Positions 1-5,387 of a stretch of 5,387 bases of DNA are shown in pieces; positions within the stretch are counted from its first letter, which is position 1, and each line of letters opens with the position of its first letter. Made by a program: the position numbers and the translations under genes. The notes beneath the pieces were generated by a model, which saw only the letters and a list, made by a program, of their open reading frames with translations, had not been told where the DNA came from and did no database searches. This stretch comes from Actinomycetes bacterium (GTDB taxonomy: Bacteria; Actinomycetota; Actinomycetes; Mycobacteriales; Micromonosporaceae). The stretch is from contig JAEZGP010000441.1 of the NCBI GenBank assembly GCA_023437285.1, positions 1-5,387 of the forward strand, written 5' to 3'.

Positions 1-449
1 GGCAGGACGAGCACGAGCGCGATGGCCACGGACGCCGCGACCGTGGTGTGGCCGCTGGGCAGCGTGTTGCCGACCGCCTCCCGGGCCGGGTCGACGCCGA
101 AGTCCGGCCGGTACAGGCCGTGCTTGAGCACCTGCGTTGTCACGTTCGCGCACGCGATGACGCCGCCGGCGACCAGGGCGAGCAGCACCCGGCCGCGGGC
201 CAGGGCGATCAGCACGATGACGGCGGTGGCGACCGCGAGGGAGGCCACCGACATGGCGTCAAGGACCCGATCGACGATCGGCTCTACCGTGTCGCGGCCG
301 ATCGAGTTGCCCGCGAGGGCGGCGGTGTCGATGAGCTGCCCGTGTTCGGTGCGTACGAAGAACCGCCACACGGCGACCACGGCCGCAGCCTGGAGGAGTC
401 CCACGATCGTCAGCCACATCGCGGTCGAGCCGAAGCCCCGGTTGCGCAT
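1..449 (-). CDS. PAP2-superfamily membrane phosphatase (3' end cut by the window edge)
   Basis: Translating the minus strand from an ATG at 449 gives 149 residues that stay open to the left edge, so the C-terminus is missing. Hydrophobic stretches at about residues 11-30, 67-83 and 88-106 indicate a polytopic membrane protein. An ANVTTQVLK segment is followed by K109 and R114-P115, matching phosphatase motif 1. PSGHTT at 131-136 is motif 2, with the catalytic-type histidine H134. Motif 3, with the nucleophilic histidine, would lie off the edge. Family members remove phosphate from lipid phosphates such as phosphatidic acid or polyprenyl pyrophosphate at the membrane; the substrate here cannot be read from sequence. 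The start is uncertain. An in-frame GTG at 500 adds 17 residues and has a GGAGG 10 nt upstream, but that added stretch has poor GC3, so 449 is preferred. It is transcribed divergently from the PPOX gene. Confidence 0.85.
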   Translation of the reverse strand, partial: MRNRGFGSTAMWLTIVGLLQAAAVVAVWRFFVRTEHGQLIDTAALAGNSIGRDTVEPIVDRVLDAMSVASLAVATAVIVLIALARGRVLLALVAGGVIACANVTTQVLKHGLYRPDFGVDPAREAVGNTLPSGHTTVAASVAIALVLVL

Positions 450-517
450 ACGCAAAGGTATCCGTACGAACGTGAACCACGCGTTAAGCGGCGGTGCCAC
501 GGCGTAGATTCCTCCCC
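450..517. promoter_or_regulatory. Divergent intergenic region between PAP2 and PPOX genes
   Basis: This 68-bp gap is noticeably more AT-rich than the flanking genes and must hold promoters firing in both directions. It contains a short dyad, CGTG-aac-CACG at 471-481, and the palindrome CGTACG at 463-468. On the minus strand, TACCTT (460..455) matches TANNNT and lies 5 nt before the PAP2 ATG, a possible but tight -10. No convincing TTGACA-like -35 box is visible on either strand. The dyads are short enough to occur by chance. Confidence 0.5.
505..510 (+). promoter_or_regulatory. Candidate -10 element for a leaderless PPOX transcript
   Basis: TAGATT fits the actinobacterial TANNNT -10 consensus and ends 7 nt before the ATG at 518. 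That spacing would put the transcription start at or next to the start codon. The 7 intervening bases are pyrimidine-only, so there is no Shine-Dalgarno sequence on this strand. A leaderless mRNA explains both facts. No good -35 hexamer is present (CGTTAA lies at the 17-bp spacing). This is inferred from spacing and motif only. Confidence 0.45.
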
Positions 518-910
518 ATGGAAAGGCTTACCGACGAGGATGTCGTCCTGCTCAGCGAGCCGGTACTCGCACACCTCGCAGTGATAGATACCGATGGGGC
601 GCCACACGTCACACCCGTGTGGGTGGACACGGATGGCGACCACATATTGATCAATACGGCCAAGGGTCGGGCGAAGTACGAGAACCTGCGGCGCGACCCG
701 CGCGGCGCGGTCTCGGTCGTCGCCCGGGATGACGACTGGCGCACGCTGTGCGTCAAGGGCACCGCCGAGCTGGTCGAGGAGGGCGCGGACGCGCACATCG
801 ACAAGCTGGCCAAGAAGTACCTGGGCCAGGATCGGTACCCGTTCCGCCAGCCGGGCGAGGAGCGCGTCATCGTGCGCATCTCCCCGACCCGCAAGTTCGG
901 CCAGGGCTAG
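518..910 (+). CDS. PPOX-class F420-dependent oxidoreductase (Rv1155-like)
   Basis: The 130-residue product has the single split beta-barrel pattern of the pyridoxamine-5'-phosphate-oxidase-like superfamily. An N-terminal strand pair HLAVIDTDGAPHVTPVWV (19-36) is followed by the cofactor-phosphate segment NTAKGRAKYENLRRDPR (46-62). The C-terminal half carries GADAHIDKLAKKYLG (89-103) and PGEERVIVRI (112-121), wording typical of the actinobacterial F420-dependent branch. Such enzymes use reduced coenzyme F420 to reduce small molecules in the cytoplasm, usually as homodimers; the substrate is unknown here. The length matches the family (about 130-150 residues). A GTG at 494 would add 8 residues (MPRRRFLP), but the ATG at 518 is preferred because TAGATT sits 7 nt before it and the added residues look non-coding. 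The first 50 codons include two ATA codons, rare in such GC-rich DNA. FMN or heme-type chemistry within the superfamily cannot be fully excluded. Confidence 0.9.
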   Translation: MERLTDEDVVLLSEPVLAHLAVIDTDGAPHVTPVWVDTDGDHILINTAKGRAKYENLRRDPRGAVSVVARDDDWRTLCVKGTAELVEEGADAHIDKLAKKYLGQDRYPFRQPGEERVIVRISPTRKFGQG

Positions 911-932
911 GCCCTTACCGAACACGCCCTGG

Positions 933-949
933 GCGGCGCGACCCGCCGC
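933..949. terminator. GC-rich hairpin at the PPOX/YbhN convergent junction
   Basis: GCGGCG (933-938), a 5-nt loop CGACC, and CGCCGC (944-949) form a perfect 6-bp stem extendable by a G-U pair. It lies 22 bp after the PPOX stop and touches the stop codon of the convergent membrane-protein gene, so it could act for both strands. There is no T-run on either side. Actinobacterial terminators often lack one, but the stem could also simply reflect base composition. A competing dyad, CGCCC-T-GGGCG, lies at 925-935. Confidence 0.3.
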
Positions 950-2010
950 TAGGCCGTCGCGGTAGCCGCCGCCGTGGTCTCCGGCACCGCGGCGCGGCTG
1001 TCCGCGACCCGCCAACGCCGGTCGCCCCGCCGGATCGTCAGCCAGGTCAGCAGGCCGGCGGGCAGGATCAGCCAGCAGGAGAACAGCCGGTACCCGAGCA
1101 CGGCGGCGGCCGCCGGCGCCTGCGCGGCCCCGGCCGACACCAGCGCGGCGAGCAGGCTGGCCTCGATCAGCCCGATGCCGCCCGGCGTCACGGGGAACTG
1201 CCGGATCAACTGGATCGCCAGGTACGGCGCCGCCAGGTCGAGCAGGCCCAACTGCAGGTGGAACGCCTGGGTGGCGGCCAGCAGGCAGGCGAGGTCCGCG
1301 ACCCAGGACAGGACGGCGCACAGCAGCGCCAGGCGCCAGTGCCGCCACGGGACGGCGCCCGCGTCGCGCAGCGCCGACCGTACGGGCAGGAGCTTGGTGG
1401 CCAACCAGCCGGTGGGGGCGACGGCCCCACCGGCCCCGACCGGCGCGGACCTCGCGCGCGGCGCGCGGGTGAGCAGGCTGCCCACGGTGGCCACGCCGAC
1501 GACGGCCGTCAGCGTGCCGAGCGCGCCGGCCATGTCCGGATGTTTGCGGGCCACCTCGGCGAGGTTGCCGATCAGGTGCGCGGCGGTGCCGGTGAGGTAG
1601 AGCATGGCGAGCCCGGCCAGCGAGATGAGCCCGGACAGGATCATCACGGTGGTGGCCGTCTGCCGGCTCGCGCCCCACGCGCGGAACTGCTTGTACGCGA
1701 AGCCGGAGGACACGGCCGAGCCGGCGGGCAGGCCGATGGCGATGGCCGAGCGGCTCACCGTGAGGGCCATGGCCCGGTGCATGGTGGTCTGTACGCCGAA
1801 CGCCAGCAGCAGGCGCCGTTGCTGGCGGGCGAACGCGGCCAGCGACAGCGCCTCCGCCGCGGCCGCCACCAGCAGCCAGAACGGGTTGGCCGACCGCAGC
1901 GCGGCCATCAGCTCGCCCGGGTCGGGCAGTTTTCCGCGCAGCGTCAGCACCACCACGGCCACGGTGGCCACGGCGATGAGGAGGCGGAGCCACCGGGGGA
2001 TGCGCTGCAC
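949..2010 (-). CDS. YbhN/UPF0104-type lysylphosphatidylglycerol-synthase TM-domain membrane protein
   Basis: The 353-residue product is a polytopic membrane protein with likely helices near residues 8-24, 44-62, 80-98, 120-140, 161-180, 225-245, 255-270, 283-305 and 308-327. The family signature PVTPGGIGLIEASLLAAL is at 273-290. A second conserved block, LPAGSAVSSGFAYKQFR, is at 94-110. These belong to the LPG_synthase_TM (UPF0104/YbhN) family, which is the flippase-like membrane half of MprF and also occurs alone. There is no C-terminal aminoacyl-transferase domain, so it should not itself make lysyl-lipid; a lipid-translocation or glycolipid role is only inference. A basic loop (182-190) and an Ala/Thr-rich tail (338-353) are probably cytosolic. 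The GTG at 2010 is the only usable start, because an in-frame stop (TAA) lies about 14 codons upstream with no ATG or GTG between. No good Shine-Dalgarno is at normal distance. Confidence 0.88.
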   Translation of the reverse strand: MQRIPRWLRLLIAVATVAVVVLTLRGKLPDPGELMAALRSANPFWLLVAAAAEALSLAAFARQQRRLLLAFGVQTTMHRAMALTVSRSAIAIGLPAGSAVSSGFAYKQFRAWGASRQTATTVMILSGLISLAGLAMLYLTGTAAHLIGNLAEVARKHPDMAGALGTLTAVVGVATVGSLLTRAPRARSAPVGAGGAVAPTGWLATKLLPVRSALRDAGAVPWRHWRLALLCAVLSWVADLACLLAATQAFHLQLGLLDLAAPYLAIQLIRQFPVTPGGIGLIEASLLAALVSAGAAQAPAAAAVLGYRLFSCWLILPAGLLTWLTIRRGDRRWRVADSRAAVPETTAAATATA

Positions 2011-2018
2011 GGAACGGA

Positions 2019-2024
2019 AACGTA
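2019..2024 (-). promoter_or_regulatory. Candidate -10 element for the YbhN-type gene
   Basis: Read on the minus strand this is TACGTT, matching TANNNT, with 8 nt between it and the GTG start at 2010. The nearest purine-rich stretch (GAGGGG) lies 14 nt from the start, too far for a normal ribosome binding site, so a leaderless or very short leader is the simplest reading. A -35 box is not clear. Confidence 0.3.
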
Positions 2025-2131
2025 CCCCTCGATTGACCAGGCAACTATCGAGTTATGCCCGGAAGAGACCGGCGTCACGGGCACCGGCACCCGGCCGCAT
2101 GGCGGACAATCAAGGGTCGCGTCCACCGCTG

Positions 2132-2138
2132 AGAAGGG
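2132..2138 (+). promoter_or_regulatory. Ribosome binding site of the HelD-family gene
   Basis: AGAAGGG lies 9 nt upstream of the GTG at 2148. It is a moderate match to the anti-Shine-Dalgarno sequence, and it supports that GTG as the start of the long ATPase reading frame. Confidence 0.5.
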
Positions 2139-2147
2139 TCTTTCGCC

Positions 2148-4283
2148 GTGCAGCCTCATGAGACGACCCCCGGTGGTGACGGCGAGTCGACCCGGCAGGC
2201 CGAGATCGCCCGTGAGCAGCGTCACGTCGACAAGGTGTACGCCCGCCTCGAAACGGTGCGCGCCGAGGCGGAGCGAGCCCGCAGGGAGGGGTACGCCCTG
2301 GCGCGTGCGCGTACCCCCGGATCTCTCGTGGAGCGCGACGCGATGGTCTACCACGCGGCGCAGCGGCTGCGGGCCCTCGACGCGGAGTACGAAGGGCTGG
2401 TCTTCGGACGGCTCGACCTCGTCGACGGCGAGGTGCGCCACGTGGGCCGCCTCGGGCTGCGCGACGAGGAGCACGAGCCGCTGGTCATCGACTGGCGGGC
2501 ACCGGGGGCGGCGCCGTTCTACCAGGCCACGGCCGAGCAGCCGTTGGGCGTCGCGCGCCGCCGCGTGATCCGGTCCACCGGGCCGACCGTGCTGGACGTG
2601 GAGGACGACCTGCTCGACGTGGCCGGCGCCGAGGCGGCCGGCGTGTCGGTCACCGCGGTCGGCGACGGCGCGCTGATCGCGAGCCTGGCCCGGGCCAAGG
2701 GCACCCGGATGCGCGACATCGTGGCGACCATCCAGCGCGAGCAGGACGAGGCGATCCGGGCCCCGGCCGGCGGCGTCACGCTCATCGAGGGCGGCCCGGG
2801 TACGGGCAAGACGGCGGTGGCGCTGCACCGGGCCGCGCACCTGCTCTACCGCGACCGGCGCCGGTTCGAGGGCGGCGGGGTGCTGCTCGTCGGCCCGTCC
2901 CCGGTCTTCATGTCCTATGTGGAGCGGGTGTTGCCCTCGCTCGGCGAGGACACGGTCGAGCTGCGGGCCCTCGGCGCGGTCCTGGACGGCGTACGGTCGC
3001 AGCGGCTCGACCCGCCCGCGCTGGCCGCCATCAAGGGCGCGCTGCGCATGCGGGCGATCCTGCGCCGCGCGGTCCGCGAGGCCCCGGCCGATGCGCCGCG
3101 CGAGCTGCGGGTCGTCTTCGGCGGCCAGGTGCTGCGGGTACGCGAGCGGCAGTTGGCCGCCGCGCGCAAGCACCTCAACGGCCGGGTGCAGCGGGCCAAC
3201 GCGGCCCGTCAGGAGGTGCGCCGGACCCTGCTCGACGCGCTGTGGGCGGCCCGCCCGGAGGACGTGACCTGGGATCGTGTGCGGTTCAACGAGGACGTCG
3301 CCGACTCCGACGCCTTCGCCGTGTTCGCCCGCCGCTGGTGGCCGGTGCGTACCCCGGTCGACGTGCTCGCCTCGCTGGCCGACCCCAAGCGGCTGGCCCG
3401 GGTCGGCGGCCGCGACCTGGCCGCCGATGAGGTCGCGCCGTTGGCCGCTTCGTGGGCCCAGGTGCGGGCGGACCCGTCCGTGGCCGACATCGCCCTGCTC
3501 GACGAGCTGCGCACGATGCTCGGCGAGCCACCCGCCCCGACCCGCAAGCGCGACCCGTACCTGCTCGTCGACGGCGTCCGCGAGCTGACCAGCGCGGCCG
3601 ACCGGGAGTTCGCGCGACGCGAGCGCGCGGCCCGCCCGGACAACTACGACGGGTACGCCCATGTGCTGCTCGATGAGGCGCAGGACGTGTCCCCGATGCA
3701 GTGGCGCATGCTGGGCCGGCGCGGCCAGTACGCGAGCTGGACGATCGTGGGTGACGTCGCGCAGAGCGCCTGGCCGGATCTGAACGAGGCGCGGGTGGCC
3801 CGCGACGAGGCGTTGCGCGGCAAGCGGGTGCGCCGCTTCCACCTCGGCACCAACTACCGCAACCCGGCCGAAATATTCGAGTTCGCCGCCCCGGTGGTGC
3901 GCCGGGCGGTGCCGGACGCGGACCTGCCGGTGGCCGTCCGTCGCACGGGTGCCGTCCCGCAGTTGCGCGTCGTCACCGACCTGCCGACGGCGGCGCGCTC
4001 GGCCGTCGGCGAACTGCTCGACGCGGTCGACGGCACGGTCGGCGTGATCAGTACGGCGGCGCGGCGGCGCGAGGTTGAGGGCTGGTTGCCGTCCGCGCCG
4101 CGCCTCCAGGTCGTCGACGGCATGCAGGCCAAAGGCATGGAGTACGACGCGGTGCTCGTCGTCGCGCCGGAGGAGTTGGCGGCGGAATCGGCGGCCGGCG
4201 TACGGGTGCTGTACGTGGCACTGACCCGGGCCACCCACCGCCTCATCACGATCGGATCGGACGACTCCTGGCTCACCGGCTGA
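2148..4283 (+). CDS. HelD-family RNA-polymerase-recycling ATPase (UvrD/Rep-like superfamily 1)
   Basis: The 711-residue product shows the HelD layout. A charged helical N-terminus (about 15-85) is followed by FGRLDLVDGEVRHVGRLGL and IDWRAPGAAPFY, then the Q-motif-like TIQREQDEAIR (194-204). Walker A is GGPGTGKT (215-222, K221), followed by the family-typical VALHRAAHLLY. Walker B is LLDEAQD (507-513, D509/E510), motif III is TIVGD with Q539, motif IV is NYR (R571), motif V is QAKGMEYD (660-667) and motif VI is LYVALTRAT (688-696, R694). All catalytic residues are present. HelD proteins bind core RNA polymerase and use ATP to free it from nucleic acid; the related HelR protects against rifamycins. 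The family is not a processive helicase in the known cases. Length is close to mycobacterial HelD. The pre-Walker-B insertion (460-502) is short, and Walker B reads DEAQD rather than the DEAQE I recall for HelD/HelR. HelD versus HelR cannot be settled by eye. Confidence 0.87.
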   Translation: MQPHETTPGGDGESTRQAEIAREQRHVDKVYARLETVRAEAERARREGYALARARTPGSLVERDAMVYHAAQRLRALDAEYEGLVFGRLDLVDGEVRHVGRLGLRDEEHEPLVIDWRAPGAAPFYQATAEQPLGVARRRVIRSTGPTVLDVEDDLLDVAGAEAAGVSVTAVGDGALIASLARAKGTRMRDIVATIQREQDEAIRAPAGGVTLIEGGPGTGKTAVALHRAAHLLYRDRRRFEGGGVLLVGPSPVFMSYVERVLPSLGEDTVELRALGAVLDGVRSQRLDPPALAAIKGALRMRAILRRAVREAPADAPRELRVVFGGQVLRVRERQLAAARKHLNGRVQRANAARQEVRRTLLDALWAARPEDVTWDRVRFNEDVADSDAFAVFARRWWPVRTPVDVLASLADPKRLARVGGRDLAADEVAPLAASWAQVRADPSVADIALLDELRTMLGEPPAPTRKRDPYLLVDGVRELTSAADREFARRERAARPDNYDGYAHVLLDEAQDVSPMQWRMLGRRGQYASWTIVGDVAQSAWPDLNEARVARDEALRGKRVRRFHLGTNYRNPAEIFEFAAPVVRRAVPDADLPVAVRRTGAVPQLRVVTDLPTAARSAVGELLDAVDGTVGVISTAARRREVEGWLPSAPRLQVVDGMQAKGMEYDAVLVVAPEELAAESAAGVRVLYVALTRATHRLITIGSDDSWLTG

Positions 4284-4304
4284 GGGCTTGGCTGCCGTGC
4301 GGGA

Positions 4305-5387
4305 TCAGATGCGGTCGAGGGCGGCGCGCAGCGGGTCGAGGCCCAGGGCGCCGAGGTCCAGGGCCGCCCGGTGGAACGCCTTGAGGTCGAAGTCGGCGCC
4401 CTTGCGGGCCTCCGCGTCGGCGCGGGCCTGCATCCAGATGCGCTCGCCCACCTTGTAGGCGGGGGCCTGGCCCGGCCAGCCCAGGTAGCGGTTGAGCTCG
4501 AAGCGCAGCAGTTCGTCGTCGAGGCGGCAGTGCGCGCGCATGAACTCCCAGCCCAGCTCGGGGGTCCAGTGCTCGCCGGGGTGGAAGCCGAACGGGTTGT
4601 CGCGCGGGATCTCCAGCTCCAGGTGCATGCCGATGTCGACGATCACCCGGCCCGCCCGGAGCGCCTGTGCGTCCAGCATGCCGAGCTTGTCACCCGGGTC
4701 GGCCAGGTAGCCCAGCTCGTCCATCAGGCGCTCGGCGTACAGGGCCCAGCCCTCGCCGTGGCCGGAGCACCAGCACAGCAGCCGCTGCCAGCGGTTGAGC
4801 AGCTCCTTGCGGACGACCGTCTGCGCGACCTGCAGGTGATGGCCCGGCACGCCCTCGTGGTAGACCGTGGTGACCTCGCGCCAGGTGGAGAACTCCGTCG
4901 TGCCCTCCGGTACGGCCCACCACATCCGGCCCGGTCGGCTGAAGTCCTCGCTCGGGCCCGTGTAGTACACGCCGCCGTCGCTGGTCGGCGCGAGCATGCA
5001 TTCGATGCGGCGTACCTGCTCCGGAATGTCGAAGTGCGTGCCGCCCAGGTCGGCGACCGCCCGGTCAGCCAGGTCCTGCATCCAGTCCCGGAACGCCTCC
5101 TTGGTGGGCAGGTTGCGCTTCGGGTCCGCGTCGAGGGCCGCGACCGCGTCATCGACCGTGCCGCCCGGCACGATCCGGTCGGCCGTGGCCCGCATCTCGG
5201 TCTCCAGGCGGGCCAGCTCCTCGAAACCCCAGGCGTACGTCTCGTCGAGGTCGATCCTGGCGCCCAGGAAGTACTGGGAGGCGAGCTGGTAGCGCTCACG
5301 GCCCACGGCCTGCTGCTCGCGGCCCAGCGGCGCCAGCTCCGTGCGCAGGAAGGTGGCGAACGCGGCCGTCGCCGCAGCGGCCGCGGC
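4305..5387 (-). CDS. DUF885-family putative zinc metallopeptidase (5' end cut by the window edge)
   Basis: The minus-strand frame is open from the right edge to TGA at 4305-4307, giving 360 residues of the C-terminal part. A GTG at 5306 is not the start, because the 27 codons before it (including FLRTELAPLGREQQA) read as normal family sequence. Metal-site motif HEGVPGHH lies at 4836-4859, and GEGWALYAE, which supplies a further glutamate, at 4731-4757. The C-terminal blocks RYLGWPGQAPAYKVGERIW and FDLKAFHRAALDLGALGLDPLR are hallmark DUF885 (PF05960) sequence. The HExxxHH plus downstream GEGW arrangement suggests a gluzincin-like peptidase; substrate and physiological role are not established. 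No signal peptide can be judged because the N-terminus is missing. The gene converges on the HelD-type gene with a 21-bp gap and no obvious hairpin between the two stops. Confidence 0.9.
   Translation of the reverse strand, partial: AAAAAATAAFATFLRTELAPLGREQQAVGRERYQLASQYFLGARIDLDETYAWGFEELARLETEMRATADRIVPGGTVDDAVAALDADPKRNLPTKEAFRDWMQDLADRAVADLGGTHFDIPEQVRRIECMLAPTSDGGVYYTGPSEDFSRPGRMWWAVPEGTTEFSTWREVTTVYHEGVPGHHLQVAQTVVRKELLNRWQRLLCWCSGHGEGWALYAERLMDELGYLADPGDKLGMLDAQALRAGRVIVDIGMHLELEIPRDNPFGFHPGEHWTPELGWEFMRAHCRLDDELLRFELNRYLGWPGQAPAYKVGERIWMQARADAEARKGADFDLKAFHRAALDLGALGLDPLRAALDRI

Larger units (their letters stand above)
2011..2147. promoter_or_regulatory. Divergent intergenic region between the YbhN-type and HelD-type genes
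   Basis: This 137-bp gap must contain promoters for both flanking genes. On the minus strand TACGTT (2024..2019) fits TANNNT and ends 8 nt before the GTG at 2010, a candidate -10 for a leaderless or near-leaderless transcript. A 6-bp inverted repeat, CTCGAT (2028-2033) and ATCGAG (2047-2052), spans the expected -35 zone of that promoter. On the plus strand GACAAT (2105-2110) resembles a -10 but lacks a good -35 partner. No RNA gene or convincing small ORF is seen. Confidence 0.45.

Noticed and set aside
22..584. Plus-strand frames opposite the PAP2 gene
   Set aside because: The minus-strand frame carries the PAP2 motifs and membrane helices, while these translations are Arg/Thr/Ala-rich noise.
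410..2044. 544-residue minus-strand frame overlapping the YbhN-type gene and antisense to PPOX
   Set aside because: It is a shifted-frame shadow of two well-supported genes, with an Arg/Pro/Gly-rich composition and no domain signal.
2053..2100. A 15-codon minus-strand mini-ORF (ATG to TAA) upstream of the YbhN-type gene, as a possible leader peptide
   Set aside because: It has no ribosome binding site, no regulatory codon run and no attenuator-like hairpin after it. It would also lie upstream of the likely transcription start.
2063..2100. Repeated GGCACC/CCGG units upstream of the HelD-type gene
   Set aside because: They are two short imperfect copies in GC-rich DNA, not enough for an operator or repeat call.
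2041..2147. Possible rifamycin-associated element upstream of the HelD/HelR-type gene
   Set aside because: HelR genes and other rifamycin-responsive genes can carry a long GC-rich inverted repeat (RAE) in the promoter. I looked for a GGGGCTT...AAGCCCC-type repeat and found none, so no rifamycin-responsive regulation is claimed.
748..2568. 606-residue plus-strand frame crossing PPOX, the YbhN-type gene and the start of the HelD gene
   Set aside because: It runs through three better-supported genes and an intergenic region. It is Gln/Gly/Arg-rich without motifs, so it is a composition artefact.
1944..4238. 764-residue open frame antisense to the HelD-family gene
   Set aside because: Its translation is Arg/His/Gly/Ala-rich low-complexity sequence with no recognisable motif. 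Long antisense frames are expected where the sense gene has near-uniform G/C third positions.
4284..4304. Terminator between the convergent HelD-type and DUF885 genes
   Set aside because: The 21-bp gap contains no stem of useful length and no T-run on either strand.

Overview
The window comes from a very GC-rich, actinomycete-type chromosome. Third codon positions are strongly G/C biased, GTG starts are used, and there is an F420-dependent oxidoreductase of the kind typical of Actinobacteria. The overall style would fit Micromonosporales or a relative, but nothing in the sequence fixes the genus. No rRNA, tRNA, transposon, CRISPR array or prophage signal was seen.

Layout, left to right. (1) A PAP2-superfamily phosphatase on the minus strand has its C-terminal part cut off by the left edge (1..449). 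(2) A short divergent intergenic region of about 70 bp separates it from (3) a plus-strand F420-dependent PPOX-class oxidoreductase (518..910), which appears to be leaderless. (4) A convergent minus-strand polytopic membrane protein of the YbhN / LPG-synthase-TM family follows (949..2010). A GC-rich hairpin sits at the junction between these two genes. (5) A 137-bp divergent intergenic region (2011..2147) leads to (6) a large plus-strand UvrD/Rep-type ATPase of the HelD family of RNA-polymerase-recycling motors (2148..4283). (7) Convergent to it, only 21 bp away, is a minus-strand DUF885-family putative zinc peptidase whose N-terminus lies beyond the right edge (4305..5387).

Strands alternate gene by gene, so there is no operon. 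Each gene is probably transcribed on its own, in two divergent pairs (PAP2/PPOX and YbhN/HelD) and two convergent pairs (PPOX/YbhN and HelD/DUF885). No shared pathway can be shown. PAP2 and YbhN are both lipid/envelope proteins, PPOX is a flavin/deazaflavin enzyme, and HelD works on stalled RNA polymerase. The gene most worth attention is the HelD-family ATPase. All its RecA motifs are intact, but the segment before Walker B, where known actinobacterial HelD/HelR proteins carry their primary-channel loop, looks unusually short.
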